DNA from: JAIVGV01 sp032229975
GTDB lineage: Bacteria > Acidobacteriota > Blastocatellia > Pyrinomonadales > Pyrinomonadaceae
Direction of reading: 5' to 3'
Length of the DNA stretch: 64,000 bases
Assembly: GCA_032229975.1 (NCBI GenBank)
Contig: JAVXVG010000020.1
Location: 19,007 to 83,006 of the forward strand
Shown here piece after piece: positions 16,958 through 25,160 of this stretch (position 1 is the first letter of the stretch; each line of letters opens with the position of its first letter). The position numbers and the translations under genes were made by a program. The notes under the pieces were generated by a model. It was given only the letters and a program-made list of their open reading frames with translations. It had not been told where the DNA came from and made no database searches.

Positions 16958-18844
16958 ATGAACAAGATTATAGAAAGTTATAGACGAAAGCTCGCCACTG
17001 AAGAGGGCCATGTCGTGAAGCACGGCGCGCGTTTGCGCGTCGCTCTGTGTTACCCGAACGTCTATGCGGTCGGGATGGCGAATCTCGGCTTCCATTCCGT
17101 TTACGAACTCTTCAACAACACGCCGGAAGTTTCATGCGAGCGCGTCTTCCTGCCAGAAGACGCGGAGATGCGCGAGTATGAACGCACGCGCACGCCCCTC
17201 ATCTCCTACGAGACGCAGACGCCCGTGCGCGATTTCGACGTGGTGGCCTTCTCGATCTCGTTTGAGACCGACTATTACCACATGGCGCGAATGCTCAGAC
17301 TCGCGGGCGTGCCCCTGTGGTCGAGAGAGAGAACGCATCACGATCCGCTCATCGTCATGGGCGGCGCAGCGTCGTTCCTTAATCCCGAACCCATCGCGGA
17401 CTTCACGGACGTGATCGGCGTCGGCGAGGGCGAGGTTTTAGTGCCGCAACTCCTCGACGCGATCTTTGAGAACGAAGGCACAAAGGATGATCTACTCGTC
17501 GCGCTCGCGCGCAAGGGTCGCGGCTTCTACGTGCCATCGCTCTACGAAGTGACCTACAACGCGGACGGCACGGTCGAGCCTTACGTGCCGAAAGTTAACG
17601 GCATCCCAACGCGCGTCGGGCGTGCGCTCTCGGCAGAGAACCCGAAGGAAGGAACTTTGAAGCGCGCAATCAGGCGCGGCGACACAGAGATCGCCGAACA
17701 GCTTCGCGCGCAAAACGTGTTCGCGCCCTCGACCGTCATCTGGGCTCCGACCGCCGAGATGGGCGAACGCTTCCTCATCGAAATTTCGCGCGGCTGCTCG
17801 CAAGGGTGTCGCTTCTGCTGGGCGGGCTATAACTACTGGCCCCCACGCGTCGTGCCCGCGCGCGACATTCTCGCGAAGGCGAAAGCGTGGCGCGCGAAGA
17901 CCGACAAGATCGGTCTCGTCTCGACAGCCGTCTGCGATCATCCGGAGATCAGCGAGATACTGAGCGGCTTGCGCGCGATGGGCTATCGCATCTCTGTCTC
18001 ATCCCTGCGCCTCGATCAGATCGAGGATGAACTGTTGGACGCGCTCGTGGAATCGCGCGATCAGCAGATCGCCGTCGCGCCTGAAACCGGATCGGACAGA
18101 TTACGCAAAGTCATCAACAAGAATTTAACGAACGACGAGATCGTGGACATCTGCGGCGCGGTCTTCGACCGTGGGATGTTGACGATCAAGCTCTACCTCA
18201 TGGTGGGCTTGCCGACCGAAACCGATGAAGACCTCGAAGAGATGGTCACACTCGTCGAGCGCATCAAAGACAGGATGCTCGAAGCGGGCAGGCGTTTCGG
18301 TCACGCCGGAAAGATCATTCCGGCCCTCAACGGCTTCGTGCCCAAGCCCAACACGCCATTCCAGTGGGAGCCGATCTGTGAAGAGAAAGAATTGAAGAGG
18401 CGTCTCAAGTGGGTCTCGAAACAGCTCGCGCGCATTCCGAACGTTGAAGTGCGTTCGATGTCCGCGCGCATCGCGCACGAGCAGGCCCTCTTCTCTTCGG
18501 GCGATAGAAGCATCGCGCGCATCATCGATGCGATGACGCGAACGAGCGGCGACTTGAACGCCGCGCTGCGCGAGACCGGCATCGATCCGGCCCATCACAC
18601 TTCGCGCGCGCGCGACTACGCGGAGTTTCTGCCGTGGGAGATCGTCGATGCGGGCGTCGGTCGCGTTTTTCTCAGACAGGAGCACGAGCGCGCGCAGATT
18701 GCCAAATCGACCGCGCCCTGTCCTTCGGTCAGCCAGTGCACGCGCTGCGGCGTCTGCCCGACGACGTGGCTCGCCTCAGCCGCGCCCGCGCTCGTCCAAC
18801 TACAATCGTCGCTCGGCGCGAAGGTCATCGTCGCGAGCGCGTAA
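16958..18844 (+). CDS. B12-binding-domain radical SAM protein (TIGR03960 type)
   Basis: A 628-residue protein with an N-terminal cobalamin-binding-like domain (about 25-170) and a radical SAM core carrying the 4Fe-4S motif CSQGCRFC at Cys280, Cys284 and Cys287. The C-terminus has an extra CTRCGVCP cluster-like motif. The length and motif order match the TIGR03960 group, often encoded near a TIGR03936 partner; that partner is not seen here. The reaction is unknown, although such proteins are often linked to RNA modification or ribosome-related genes. Start ATG 16958; an upstream 125-bp gap contains no clear terminator or ribosome binding site. Confidence 0.88.
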   Translation: MNKIIESYRRKLATEEGHVVKHGARLRVALCYPNVYAVGMANLGFHSVYELFNNTPEVSCERVFLPEDAEMREYERTRTPLISYETQTPVRDFDVVAFSISFETDYYHMARMLRLAGVPLWSRERTHHDPLIVMGGAASFLNPEPIADFTDVIGVGEGEVLVPQLLDAIFENEGTKDDLLVALARKGRGFYVPSLYEVTYNADGTVEPYVPKVNGIPTRVGRALSAENPKEGTLKRAIRRGDTEIAEQLRAQNVFAPSTVIWAPTAEMGERFLIEISRGCSQGCRFCWAGYNYWPPRVVPARDILAKAKAWRAKTDKIGLVSTAVCDHPEISEILSGLRAMGYRISVSSLRLDQIEDELLDALVESRDQQIAVAPETGSDRLRKVINKNLTNDEIVDICGAVFDRGMLTIKLYLMVGLPTETDEDLEEMVTLVERIKDRMLEAGRRFGHAGKIIPALNGFVPKPNTPFQWEPICEEKELKRRLKWVSKQLARIPNVEVRSMSARIAHEQALFSSGDRSIARIIDAMTRTSGDLNAALRETGIDPAHHTSRARDYAEFLPWEIVDAGVGRVFLRQEHERAQIAKSTAPCPSVSQCTRCGVCPTTWLASAAPALVQLQSSLGAKVIVASA

Positions 18845-18909
18845 AAAAAGTTTCAGTCGGTCAATTTTCGGCTGGCAACATTTCTACCCATCACTTCACG
18901 CGAAGATCA

Positions 18910-18944
18910 AAAGCGCGCGATCCAAGAAACGGATCGCGCGCTTT
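18910..18944. terminator. bidirectional hairpin terminator
   Basis: A perfect 14-bp stem (18910-18923 with 18931-18944) with a 7-nt loop, GC-rich with AAA/TTT at the base, lies between the convergent radical SAM gene and the small membrane protein gene. It probably serves both. Confidence 0.8.
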
Positions 18945-18967
18945 CGTCTTCCAGACTCTCGCGTCGC

Positions 18968-19369
18968 TTAACGACTTCCGTTGACGCTGCTCGAACTTTT
19001 TACTGTCTTGTCGAAGCGATAACGATACTCGGTGACGGCGAGCGGGATCGCGCGCGTGTACTGCACCCGCGCCTCGATGTGACTATCGTTGATCATCGAC
19101 GTAATGACGGCGTCCGCAGGCACGTCGTATTCGGCGAGAGACTTCTTCAACTGCTGCTCGACCCACGCCGCATTCTTGTCCGTGTAGGCCGCGTTGTTGA
19201 CCGTGTCCTGCATGAATGTTTGGAACGACTCTGCACGATAGACGACCGGCACGATCTGGTAGCCGACGTAAGCTGCGACGGAGATGATCACCATCACGAT
19301 CAGGAAATTGAGCCGCGCCCCGCCACGCTCGCCATCCGATCCAGAACGTCTTCCGCACAAGACTCTCAT
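18968..19369 (-). CDS. small single-span membrane protein
   Basis: A 133-residue protein from the ATG at 19369, preceded by GAAGAG. One hydrophobic helix (about residues 20-38, NFLIVMVIISVAAYVGYQ) near the N-terminus is followed by about 90 soluble residues with FQTFMQDTVNNAAYTD and a beta-rich end. The shape resembles pilin-like or DUF4845-type proteins, but no cleavage motif or exact family was recognised. It lies 30 bp after aroB and ends before the terminator at 18.9 kb, so it is the last gene of that leftward run. Function unknown. Confidence 0.7.
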   Translation of the reverse strand: MRVLCGRRSGSDGERGGARLNFLIVMVIISVAAYVGYQIVPVVYRAESFQTFMQDTVNNAAYTDKNAAWVEQQLKKSLAEYDVPADAVITSMINDSHIEARVQYTRAIPLAVTEYRYRFDKTVKSSSSVNGSR

Positions 19370-19399
19370 CTTCAACTCTTCAACCTTCGCAACTGAGAT

Positions 19400-20569
19400 T
19401 CACGCCGGCCTAACTCCGGCCCGAATCGATTCGCGCAGCACGCGCTCACCAATCTCTCCTCCGCCCACAATGCGCGCCCGCCCGATGCGTTCGAGCAGCA
19501 CCCACTGTACCTCGCCGCCCGTCGATTTCTTGTCGGTGATGGTGGCCCTCAAAATCTCTTCAACGTCGAGATCGTCCGCGCGAGGCAGCCGCCCGACGAG
19601 CGCGACGGCGCGCCGCAGAGATTCTATCCCCGAAGCATCGAGCAAGCCTAGTCTTTTTGAGATTTCGGCGGCGACCAGCATCCCGTGCCCCACCGCCTCG
19701 CCGTGCCGGAAGCGACGATAACCCGTGACGACTTCCAATGCGTGCCCGACCGTATGACCGAAGTTCAACACGCGCCGCGACAAAGGGCCCACGTGCCCGA
19801 TCGTCTCCCGCTCATCAGCCGCCACCACCTTCGCCTTGAACGCACACTGCCGCGCGATCAGATCGGCGAGGGCGTCATCATCGTCGTCTCGTTCAAACTC
19901 ATTCTGATCGGTCGCACTCTCATTCTCGCGCAACCGCGCGAGGAAGTCGCACGTGAGCTTGAATAGTTTCGCGTCGCCGACCGCGCCCTGCTTGATCGCC
20001 TCGCACCAACCGGCGGCCATCTCACGCGGCGGCAGCGTGCGCAGCGTCTCCGTGTCGATGACGACGCACGCGGGCCGGTGAAACGCGCCGACGAGGTTCT
20101 TGCCCGCGCGTGTGTTCACGCCGGTCTTACCGCCGACCGACGCATCAACTTGCGCGAGCAATGTCGTCGGCACTTGAATGAAGGCCACCCCGCGCAGGTG
20201 CACCGCCGCCGCGAAACCCGCCATGTCGCCGACCACGCCGCCGCCGAGCGCAACGACCGCGTCCGTGCGCTCCAACTTTTGCGCGACGAAAAAATCGAGC
20301 GCGCGCTCCACCGTCCGCAGAGTCTTCTTGCGCTCGCCGCCGTCCACGACAAACTGCGCGACCTCGTAGCCCTCCGCGCGCAGAGACTCAACAGCACGCG
20401 CGCCGTAGATCGGAAACACGCGCCCGTCCGAGACGATGATGATGCGACGCGCACGCGCGTGCAGAGACGCGCGCGCCGCCTCGCCGAGTCGCGCGAGCGC
20501 GCCCGCGCCGATCACGATCTCGTAGCCGCCTCTGCTTCCCGCGCGCACGCGCACACGCCGCTCCATCAT
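19400..20569 (-). CDS. aroB: 3-dehydroquinate synthase
   Basis: A shikimate-pathway enzyme of 389 residues converting DAHP to 3-dehydroquinate. The NAD-binding stretch GGGVVGDMAGFAAAV and VPTTLLAQVDASVGGKTG, and the zinc-ligand motifs FGHTVGHALE and RHGEAVGHGM, are all present. The open frame extends 48 codons further upstream, but the ATG at 20569 (or 20566) has a GGAG site and avoids overlap with the preceding gene, and the extra residues look like a frame shadow. It sits between a peptidase-like gene and a small membrane protein gene. Confidence 0.93.
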   Translation of the reverse strand: MMERRVRVRAGSRGGYEIVIGAGALARLGEAARASLHARARRIIIVSDGRVFPIYGARAVESLRAEGYEVAQFVVDGGERKKTLRTVERALDFFVAQKLERTDAVVALGGGVVGDMAGFAAAVHLRGVAFIQVPTTLLAQVDASVGGKTGVNTRAGKNLVGAFHRPACVVIDTETLRTLPPREMAAGWCEAIKQGAVGDAKLFKLTCDFLARLRENESATDQNEFERDDDDDALADLIARQCAFKAKVVAADERETIGHVGPLSRRVLNFGHTVGHALEVVTGYRRFRHGEAVGHGMLVAAEISKRLGLLDASGIESLRRAVALVGRLPRADDLDVEEILRATITDKKSTGGEVQWVLLERIGRARIVGGGEIGERVLRESIRAGVRPA

Positions 20570-20601
20570 TTTTCTTTCGCTCCGAACTCGATGCTCAAGG
20601 C

Positions 20602-22122
20602 TCAGATGACAGCAGCCGCGTTGAGCGATGCAGCGAGTAGTTCCGCGTCGGGCGCGAGCGAGCAGGCGAGCCGCGCGAGTTCTTCGACTGCGTAACGCGA
20701 GCCGGTGTTCCACAGATCAATCAACTCTCCGCCCGCCGCGCGACTCGACCACCAGCGCGAGCCGTGACGCCCGCGCAAGTGTTCGAGCATCGACGCGGCG
20801 AAGAGTCGGGCGCGCAAGTGTTCACCCGCGCTTGCGCCGTCGCCGCGAAGTAGATCGAAGAGGCAGAGGCCACTCGACTGTCGAAAGCCCGTCGCCTCTC
20901 GACGCCGCCCGGCGCAGACTTCCGCAAGACTCTCAGAGCGCGGATCGTCCACCGTCAACAACTCGAACTCGTCGCGCGCGAGCGCACACGAGCGACGAGT
21001 GTCGTGCAACTCCACGAGCGCACAGTGACGCGCGATCTCTTCAGCCTCGGACGCACGTACGCCGCGTGCCTCCGCGAGCCATGCGCGATCAGAGAAGAGT
21101 GCGCGGAACAGTAAGCCGAAGCCGGCTCGCGTCGCACGGTCGGGCGCGTGAATAAATTCTGGATGACGCGCCGCGAGATCGCTCGAAGTCCATGCGTGTT
21201 GCTCGGCGCGTGCGGCTTCATAAAAAAAGTTTAGATAGAAGTCCGCGCCCGCGCGCGCGTGAAAGACGAGACGCACATCTGCGGGCGGGCGCACGCCGAA
21301 GCAATGCGCGTTGCCGACTTCGTCGCGCGCGGACTCTTCGACCCGGAGATTCGCCCGACGTTCGACGCGCAAGCCAGCGACGCCGAGCGTTCCCTCGAAG
21401 GTTGCACGCGCGTCTCGTGCGATGAAGAACCGATCAAGCTCTGCGAGACGCGCGAAGAAAAGCTCGTCGGCGTAACTCAGATCGCGCGGTGTGTTTGGGG
21501 AGAGTCGGCGCGCAGACCACGCTGCGAGGCGCGACTCGTAAACCGGCGCGGTGCGCGCGAGCAAGACTTCGGCGTCGGCGATGAGCTTCGTGTAATTCGT
21601 GTGCGTCGCCTGCGCGAAAAGTTCGCCGTAGGTCTCAAAGCCGAGTTCGCGCGCGGCGTCGCGCAAGGCCTCTAAACGCGTGGCCCGCAGATCGTCGCAG
21701 GCCATGATAGAGTCGAGCCAACGCGCGGCGAGTTCATGCCGCCGCGTCGCGTCGGTCTCTTCGGCGATGCGCGCACGCGCGTCATCAATGCGGAGACGTT
21801 CCCCATCCCAAACGATGGAGGATGCCGATTCGCAATGCGACAACTCAGTCGCCGCTTCGCGTGCGCGCCCGTCCGCATAAGAAAGTTGCGCCGTGCTGAG
21901 GAGTGCGTCCAGACCGGCCCGCTCTGTCTCAAACTGCGCGTGTGTCTCTTCGCGTGTGCGTTCAAGCCATGCGATTGATTCACGCGAGCAGAGATCACTG
22001 TAGCGTTCGCGCGCGGGTTCGAGTCGCACGTCGGGCGTCGCTCCGGTGTAAAAATCGTAGAGCGCGACCTCTCGCGCGGTGTTGTAAGCCGCGAACTCGC
22101 GTCGGTAATGGCCCGTCTCCAT
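20602..22122 (-). CDS. M3-like peptidase relative with degenerate active site
   Basis: A 506-residue, mostly helical protein. The layout resembles gluzincin peptidases of the M3/oligoendopeptidase type: a long helical N-terminal half (for example TNYTKLIADAEVLLARTAP) and a C-terminal half with FYEAARAEQHAW near residue 320. This segment aligns with the family pattern HEAGHAEHxA, but both zinc-binding histidines of HEXXH are replaced (Tyr and Arg). If that alignment is right, the protein cannot bind zinc in the usual way and is probably non-catalytic. No signal peptide. It precedes aroB by 32 bp. Confidence is high that the gene is real, moderate for the family. Confidence 0.65.
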   Translation of the reverse strand: METGHYRREFAAYNTAREVALYDFYTGATPDVRLEPARERYSDLCSRESIAWLERTREETHAQFETERAGLDALLSTAQLSYADGRAREAATELSHCESASSIVWDGERLRIDDARARIAEETDATRRHELAARWLDSIMACDDLRATRLEALRDAARELGFETYGELFAQATHTNYTKLIADAEVLLARTAPVYESRLAAWSARRLSPNTPRDLSYADELFFARLAELDRFFIARDARATFEGTLGVAGLRVERRANLRVEESARDEVGNAHCFGVRPPADVRLVFHARAGADFYLNFFYEAARAEQHAWTSSDLAARHPEFIHAPDRATRAGFGLLFRALFSDRAWLAEARGVRASEAEEIARHCALVELHDTRRSCALARDEFELLTVDDPRSESLAEVCAGRRREATGFRQSSGLCLFDLLRGDGASAGEHLRARLFAASMLEHLRGRHGSRWWSSRAAGGELIDLWNTGSRYAVEELARLACSLAPDAELLAASLNAAAVI

Positions 22123-22187
22123 GCGTGTGTCGCGCGTGGATGATCGCGCGCTTTTAACTGTCTAAGAGGATCGGTTAAGCGACGCGG

Positions 22188-22193
22188 ATTGTA
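22188..22193 (-). promoter_or_regulatory. possible -10 box for the peptidase-like gene
   Basis: TACAAT on the minus strand about 65 nt before the ATG at 22122; no convincing -35 box is seen. Confidence 0.3.
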
Positions 22194-22284
22194 GCACGAC
22201 GAAGGAGGCGGCTGGCTTTTGGAGTTGGTCGAAGAGGGATCGCGGCATCAGGTCTTTGAGGAATGGCCGGAGCGAGGTTCGGGC

Positions 22285-22398
22285 AAATAAAGAACCGGCG
22301 CAGCAAACTTGGGGAATGCCGCGCCGGTTCCAATTTGTGGTCACTGTCCTCACCCCAGCAACCACTGAGACGGAGGATCCACCAACCGTCTCTCTTGC
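22285..22398 (-). ncRNA. candidate small RNA gene with own promoter and terminator
   Basis: In the 463-bp gap between glmM and the peptidase-like gene, the minus strand carries three consecutive hairpins: 22392-22386 with 22373-22367 (7 bp); 22365-22356 with 22346-22337 (10 bp including two G-U pairs); 22330-22318 with 22304-22292 (13 bp with one G-U pair), the last followed by a T-rich tract TTCTTTATTT (22294-22285). The G-U pairs exist only on the minus strand, fixing the direction. A promoter lies immediately upstream. Predicted length is about 114 nt. It does not match 4.5S, 6S or tmRNA features that could be recalled. No sensible open frame is inside. Confidence 0.6.
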
Positions 22399-22403
22399 CC
22401 CAC

Positions 22404-22433
22404 AATATACATCGCAACGGTCATGCCATGCAA
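22404..22433 (-). promoter_or_regulatory. promoter of the candidate small RNA at 22.3 kb
   Basis: TTGCAT (22433-22428), 18-nt spacer, TATATT (22409-22404); the predicted start is near 22398, at a GGGG run that opens the structured RNA. Confidence 0.6.
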
Positions 22434-22585
22434 GTGATCTCAAAAAAATTTTGCCGATCTCACTAACTTTTATTCGGCTTTTAGCAGATTCGCACTCGTC
22501 GAACCTTCACCGCCGCGACTCTCGATGCGGTCGCTTCGTGTAAGAGTTACACCAGCAATCGCGTAAAGTTTTCACCGGCCAGTGC

Positions 22586-23974
22586 TCAGCCCGCGCCGAG
22601 TGCGCGCTCGATGACGGAGGCGAGGTCGGCGGCGAGTCGTTCGATTTTTTCCTGCTCGCGTCCCTCGATCATGATGCGCGCCAGCGATTCCGTTCCCGAA
22701 TAGCGCAGCAAAAGTCGCCCCTTCCCGGCGAGTGTTGCTTCGACGCGCCGCGACTCCGAAGCGATCTCCGGGACCTCCTCGAAGGGCCGCTTCTCACGCA
22801 CGCGGACGTTGACGAGCGTCTGCGGATAGCGCGTGAAGCCTGCGGTGAGTTGTTCGAGTGATTGCTGAGAATCTTGCATCGCGCGCAGCAGAGAGAGCGT
22901 GGTCATGAGCCCATCGCCCACGAGACTCACGCGCGGAAAAATTATATGACCGGACTGCTCGCCGCCGAGCGACGCGCCCGTGCGCAGCAACTCTTCGAGC
23001 ACGTACTTGTCGCCGACGCTCGCACGCACGAGTTCTATCTCTCGCGCGCGCAACGCGAGTTCGAGTCCGAGGTTGCTCATCACAGTCGCGATAACTTTGC
23101 GACCTTCGAGACGCCCGCGCGCGTCGAGGTATTGGGCTAAGACCCAGAGCGTCGCGTCGCCATCTACACCCGCGCCGCGTGCATCGACGAAGAGGGCCCG
23201 GTCGGCGTCGCCGTCGAACGCCACGCCGAGGTCTGCGTGCGCGTCGAGCACTTGATCACGCAGACGTTCGACGAAGAGCGAGCCGCATTCGCGATTGATG
23301 TTGCGACCATCGGGCGCATCGTTGATGCTCGTGACCTGCGCGCCGAGACGAGATAAAAGTTCGGGCGCGAAGCGGCACGCCGCGCCGTTGGCGCAGTCGG
23401 CCACAACACGCAGGCCAGCGAGATCGAGATCGCGACCGATCTCTTCAGCAAGGTAATCGAGGTAACGCGTGGCATGTGCGCGCGCAAGTGTGTCCGCGCC
23501 CGCGTCTGCGCTTGAGTCCATCCGTTCTTGTGAGGTCGTGGCGAGCGGAGTGGGTTGAGAGTCGCGCCGCTCATGTATGTCTGCTTCGATGAGTCGCTCG
23601 GTCGCGTCATCGAGCTTGCGACCTGTGGGCGAGAAGATTTTGATGCCGTTGTCTTCGTATGGATTGTGCGACGCGCTGATGACGACGCCCGCATCCGCCG
23701 GAAGCGTGCGCGCGAGATAAGCGACGCCCGGCGTCGTGATGACGCCCGCCGACTCGCAGCGCGCGCCGCCCTCGCGCGCGCCCGCGTCGAACGCCGCTTC
23801 GATCCACGCGCCCGACTCGCGCGTGTCGCGCCCCGTGATGATGAAGGGCCTGCGCCCTGTTCCTGCTGAGAGGTGGCGCGCGAGCGAGTGGCCCGTCGTG
23901 CGGACGGTCGCCGCGTCGAGCGGGAAACGGCCCGCCTCAGCGCGCATTCCATCTGTGCCGAAAAGTTTTTCCAT
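22586..23974 (-). CDS. glmM: phosphoglucosamine mutase
   Basis: A 462-residue alpha-D-phosphohexomutase that interconverts glucosamine 6-phosphate and glucosamine 1-phosphate on the route to UDP-GlcNAc. The phosphoserine loop is SASHNPYEDNG with catalytic Ser102, the metal-binding loop is FDGDADRALF, and the sugar-binding and C-terminal phosphate-binding loops (GGEQSGHI, RYSGTESLARIM) are present. The start MEKLFGTDGMR is typical of GlmM. It is the third gene of the classical cdaA-cdaR-glmM cluster, in which c-di-AMP synthase and GlmM can interact. A palindromic element fills the gap to cdaR. Confidence 0.95.
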   Translation of the reverse strand: MEKLFGTDGMRAEAGRFPLDAATVRTTGHSLARHLSAGTGRRPFIITGRDTRESGAWIEAAFDAGAREGGARCESAGVITTPGVAYLARTLPADAGVVISASHNPYEDNGIKIFSPTGRKLDDATERLIEADIHERRDSQPTPLATTSQERMDSSADAGADTLARAHATRYLDYLAEEIGRDLDLAGLRVVADCANGAACRFAPELLSRLGAQVTSINDAPDGRNINRECGSLFVERLRDQVLDAHADLGVAFDGDADRALFVDARGAGVDGDATLWVLAQYLDARGRLEGRKVIATVMSNLGLELALRAREIELVRASVGDKYVLEELLRTGASLGGEQSGHIIFPRVSLVGDGLMTTLSLLRAMQDSQQSLEQLTAGFTRYPQTLVNVRVREKRPFEEVPEIASESRRVEATLAGKGRLLLRYSGTESLARIMIEGREQEKIERLAADLASVIERALGAG

Positions 23975-23977
23975 GAC

Positions 23978-24100
23978 GAAGCAGTGAGCAATCAGCAGTC
24001 AGCAAAACCATAAGATCAAAACTGAACTCATAAGACTAAAACTCTGAATACGTCAACTGTCAGCAAACTATCTGACTGATCGCTGACGGCTGATTGCTTC
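23978..24100. repeat. intergenic palindrome, AGCAATCAGC type, between cdaR and glmM
   Basis: Outer arms 23978-24003 and 24082-24100 pair well if a 7-nt bulge is allowed. The 24100 end touches the cdaR stop codon, and the other end is 3 bp from the glmM ATG. The loop holds a degenerate direct repeat beginning CATAAGA (about 24010-24048). Confidence 0.65.
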
Positions 24101-25075
24101 TCACCTATTGATCGAGAAGTTTGCGGGCTGCGTCGAGAGCAGTTCGAGGTTTGCGTCGGGGCCGGAGGCGAGCGCGAGGCGCGGGTGCGGCGTGCCGTCT
24201 TGAGCGGCATCAAGAACGATTATGAGATCGTCCGCGCGGAGTTTATCGACGACGGAGCGTGCACCGCGCAGTTCGACTGTGACGCGCGCGGGCCGCGGCG
24301 TGCCCGTCGCGCCGTTGGCGAGCCGGACAGCGACGCCTTCGATGCGACGCGTCGAGCGCGTCTCGCCGATGCGGACGAGCACGTCAACGACCGGGTCGAG
24401 CGGAACGACGCGTCGATCCTGTAGATCGACTGCTGTCTGTGCGGCGACGAAGTTCGCGGTCTTGCCATCCAGCAGGATCGTCTCGGTCGGGGCTTTGTGC
24501 AGTTCGTCCATGCGGCTTTCCGGCCCCCTCACGCGCACGCGCGTTGGTCGCGCTTCCGCGCCGAGCAGTTCGTAGCCTTCAGGAAGTTTGCCTTCGAGTC
24601 GCGGCTCGACTTCGATCTCGCGTTCGACGCGCCGCTCTAAACGCAGGGGCAACGTCGCGGGCTCGACGCGTTCGACCGAGATGTCGGCGGAGTCCGCGCC
24701 TTCTGGAAGTTCGAGCGTGACGCTGTCGCGAGAGAGACGCACGAGTCTCTCGCCGGGACTGAAGTTGCTCGCGTCGTAGGTGACGATCACGTCTTGCGAG
24801 CGCAGCGAGTTCAGGGCCTGCTTGCCACCGCGCAACGTCACGTCAACCTCTTCGCGCGGCTCGTTGGCGATCTCCATCTCGGCGGGCAGCACGAAGTGGA
24901 GCGGGACGCGACGCAGGCGCGCGGTCGAGGGCACACGTTGGCCCGTGACGGCCAGCCAGAGCCCGAAGGTGATGGCGAGGGCCAGCAGCTTCAAGCCCCA
25001 GTCAGCGAACAACAGATCGTGCAGCCAACGCCGCACGATCACCGCCGCATCTTTTTCCACGTCGCGAAGCGTCAT
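24101..25075 (-). CDS. cdaR: YbbR-domain protein CdaR, regulator of CdaA
   Basis: A 324-residue protein with one N-terminal membrane helix (about residues 22-42, LKLLALAITFGLWLAVTG) and an extracytoplasmic part built of several YbbR-like beta domains; repeats of the pattern RRVPLHF, PLRLERRVEREIEVEPRL and RRIEGVAVRLAN mark their starts. In other bacteria CdaR binds the diadenylate cyclase CdaA and adjusts c-di-AMP synthesis. It lies between cdaA and glmM, with palindromes on both sides rather than the usual tight spacing. Confidence 0.88.
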   Translation of the reverse strand: MTLRDVEKDAAVIVRRWLHDLLFADWGLKLLALAITFGLWLAVTGQRVPSTARLRRVPLHFVLPAEMEIANEPREEVDVTLRGGKQALNSLRSQDVIVTYDASNFSPGERLVRLSRDSVTLELPEGADSADISVERVEPATLPLRLERRVEREIEVEPRLEGKLPEGYELLGAEARPTRVRVRGPESRMDELHKAPTETILLDGKTANFVAAQTAVDLQDRRVVPLDPVVDVLVRIGETRSTRRIEGVAVRLANGATGTPRPARVTVELRGARSVVDKLRADDLIIVLDAAQDGTPHPRLALASGPDANLELLSTQPANFSINR

Positions 25076-25080
25076 AAGCT

Positions 25081-25151
25081 AGAGGTCAGAGGTTAGAGGT
25101 TAGAGGTTAGTGAAATCAGTCTGGACTGATCTCTAACCTCTAATCTCTAAC
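25081..25151. repeat. GAGGTTA tandem-repeat palindrome between cdaA and cdaR
   Basis: Four GAGGTTA-like 7-mers (25082-25110) face complementary CTCTAAC units (25131-25151), and the centre adds ATCAGTC-TG-GACTGAT. The whole folds into a long hairpin. It lies 5 bp from the cdaR ATG and 9 bp from the cdaA stop. Confidence 0.75.
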
Positions 25152-25160
25152 TTCCGCTTT

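Noticed and set aside
16939..16980. TTGACG with TTATAG as promoter of the radical SAM gene
   Set aside because: The -10 box would lie inside the coding start, and no later start codon is suitable.
22285..22398. 4.5S (SRP) RNA, 6S RNA or tmRNA
   Set aside because: The SRP GGTCAGG/AGCAGCC core, the long 6S bubble and tmRNA ends are all absent.
22162..22443. 93-residue open frame on the minus strand in the glmM gap
   Set aside because: It runs through the candidate RNA hairpins and promoter, has no recognisable domain and no ribosome binding site.
24982..25155. CRISPR array from the GAGGTTA repeats
   Set aside because: Units are 7 bp, directly adjacent and part of a hairpin; there are no spacers and no cas genes.
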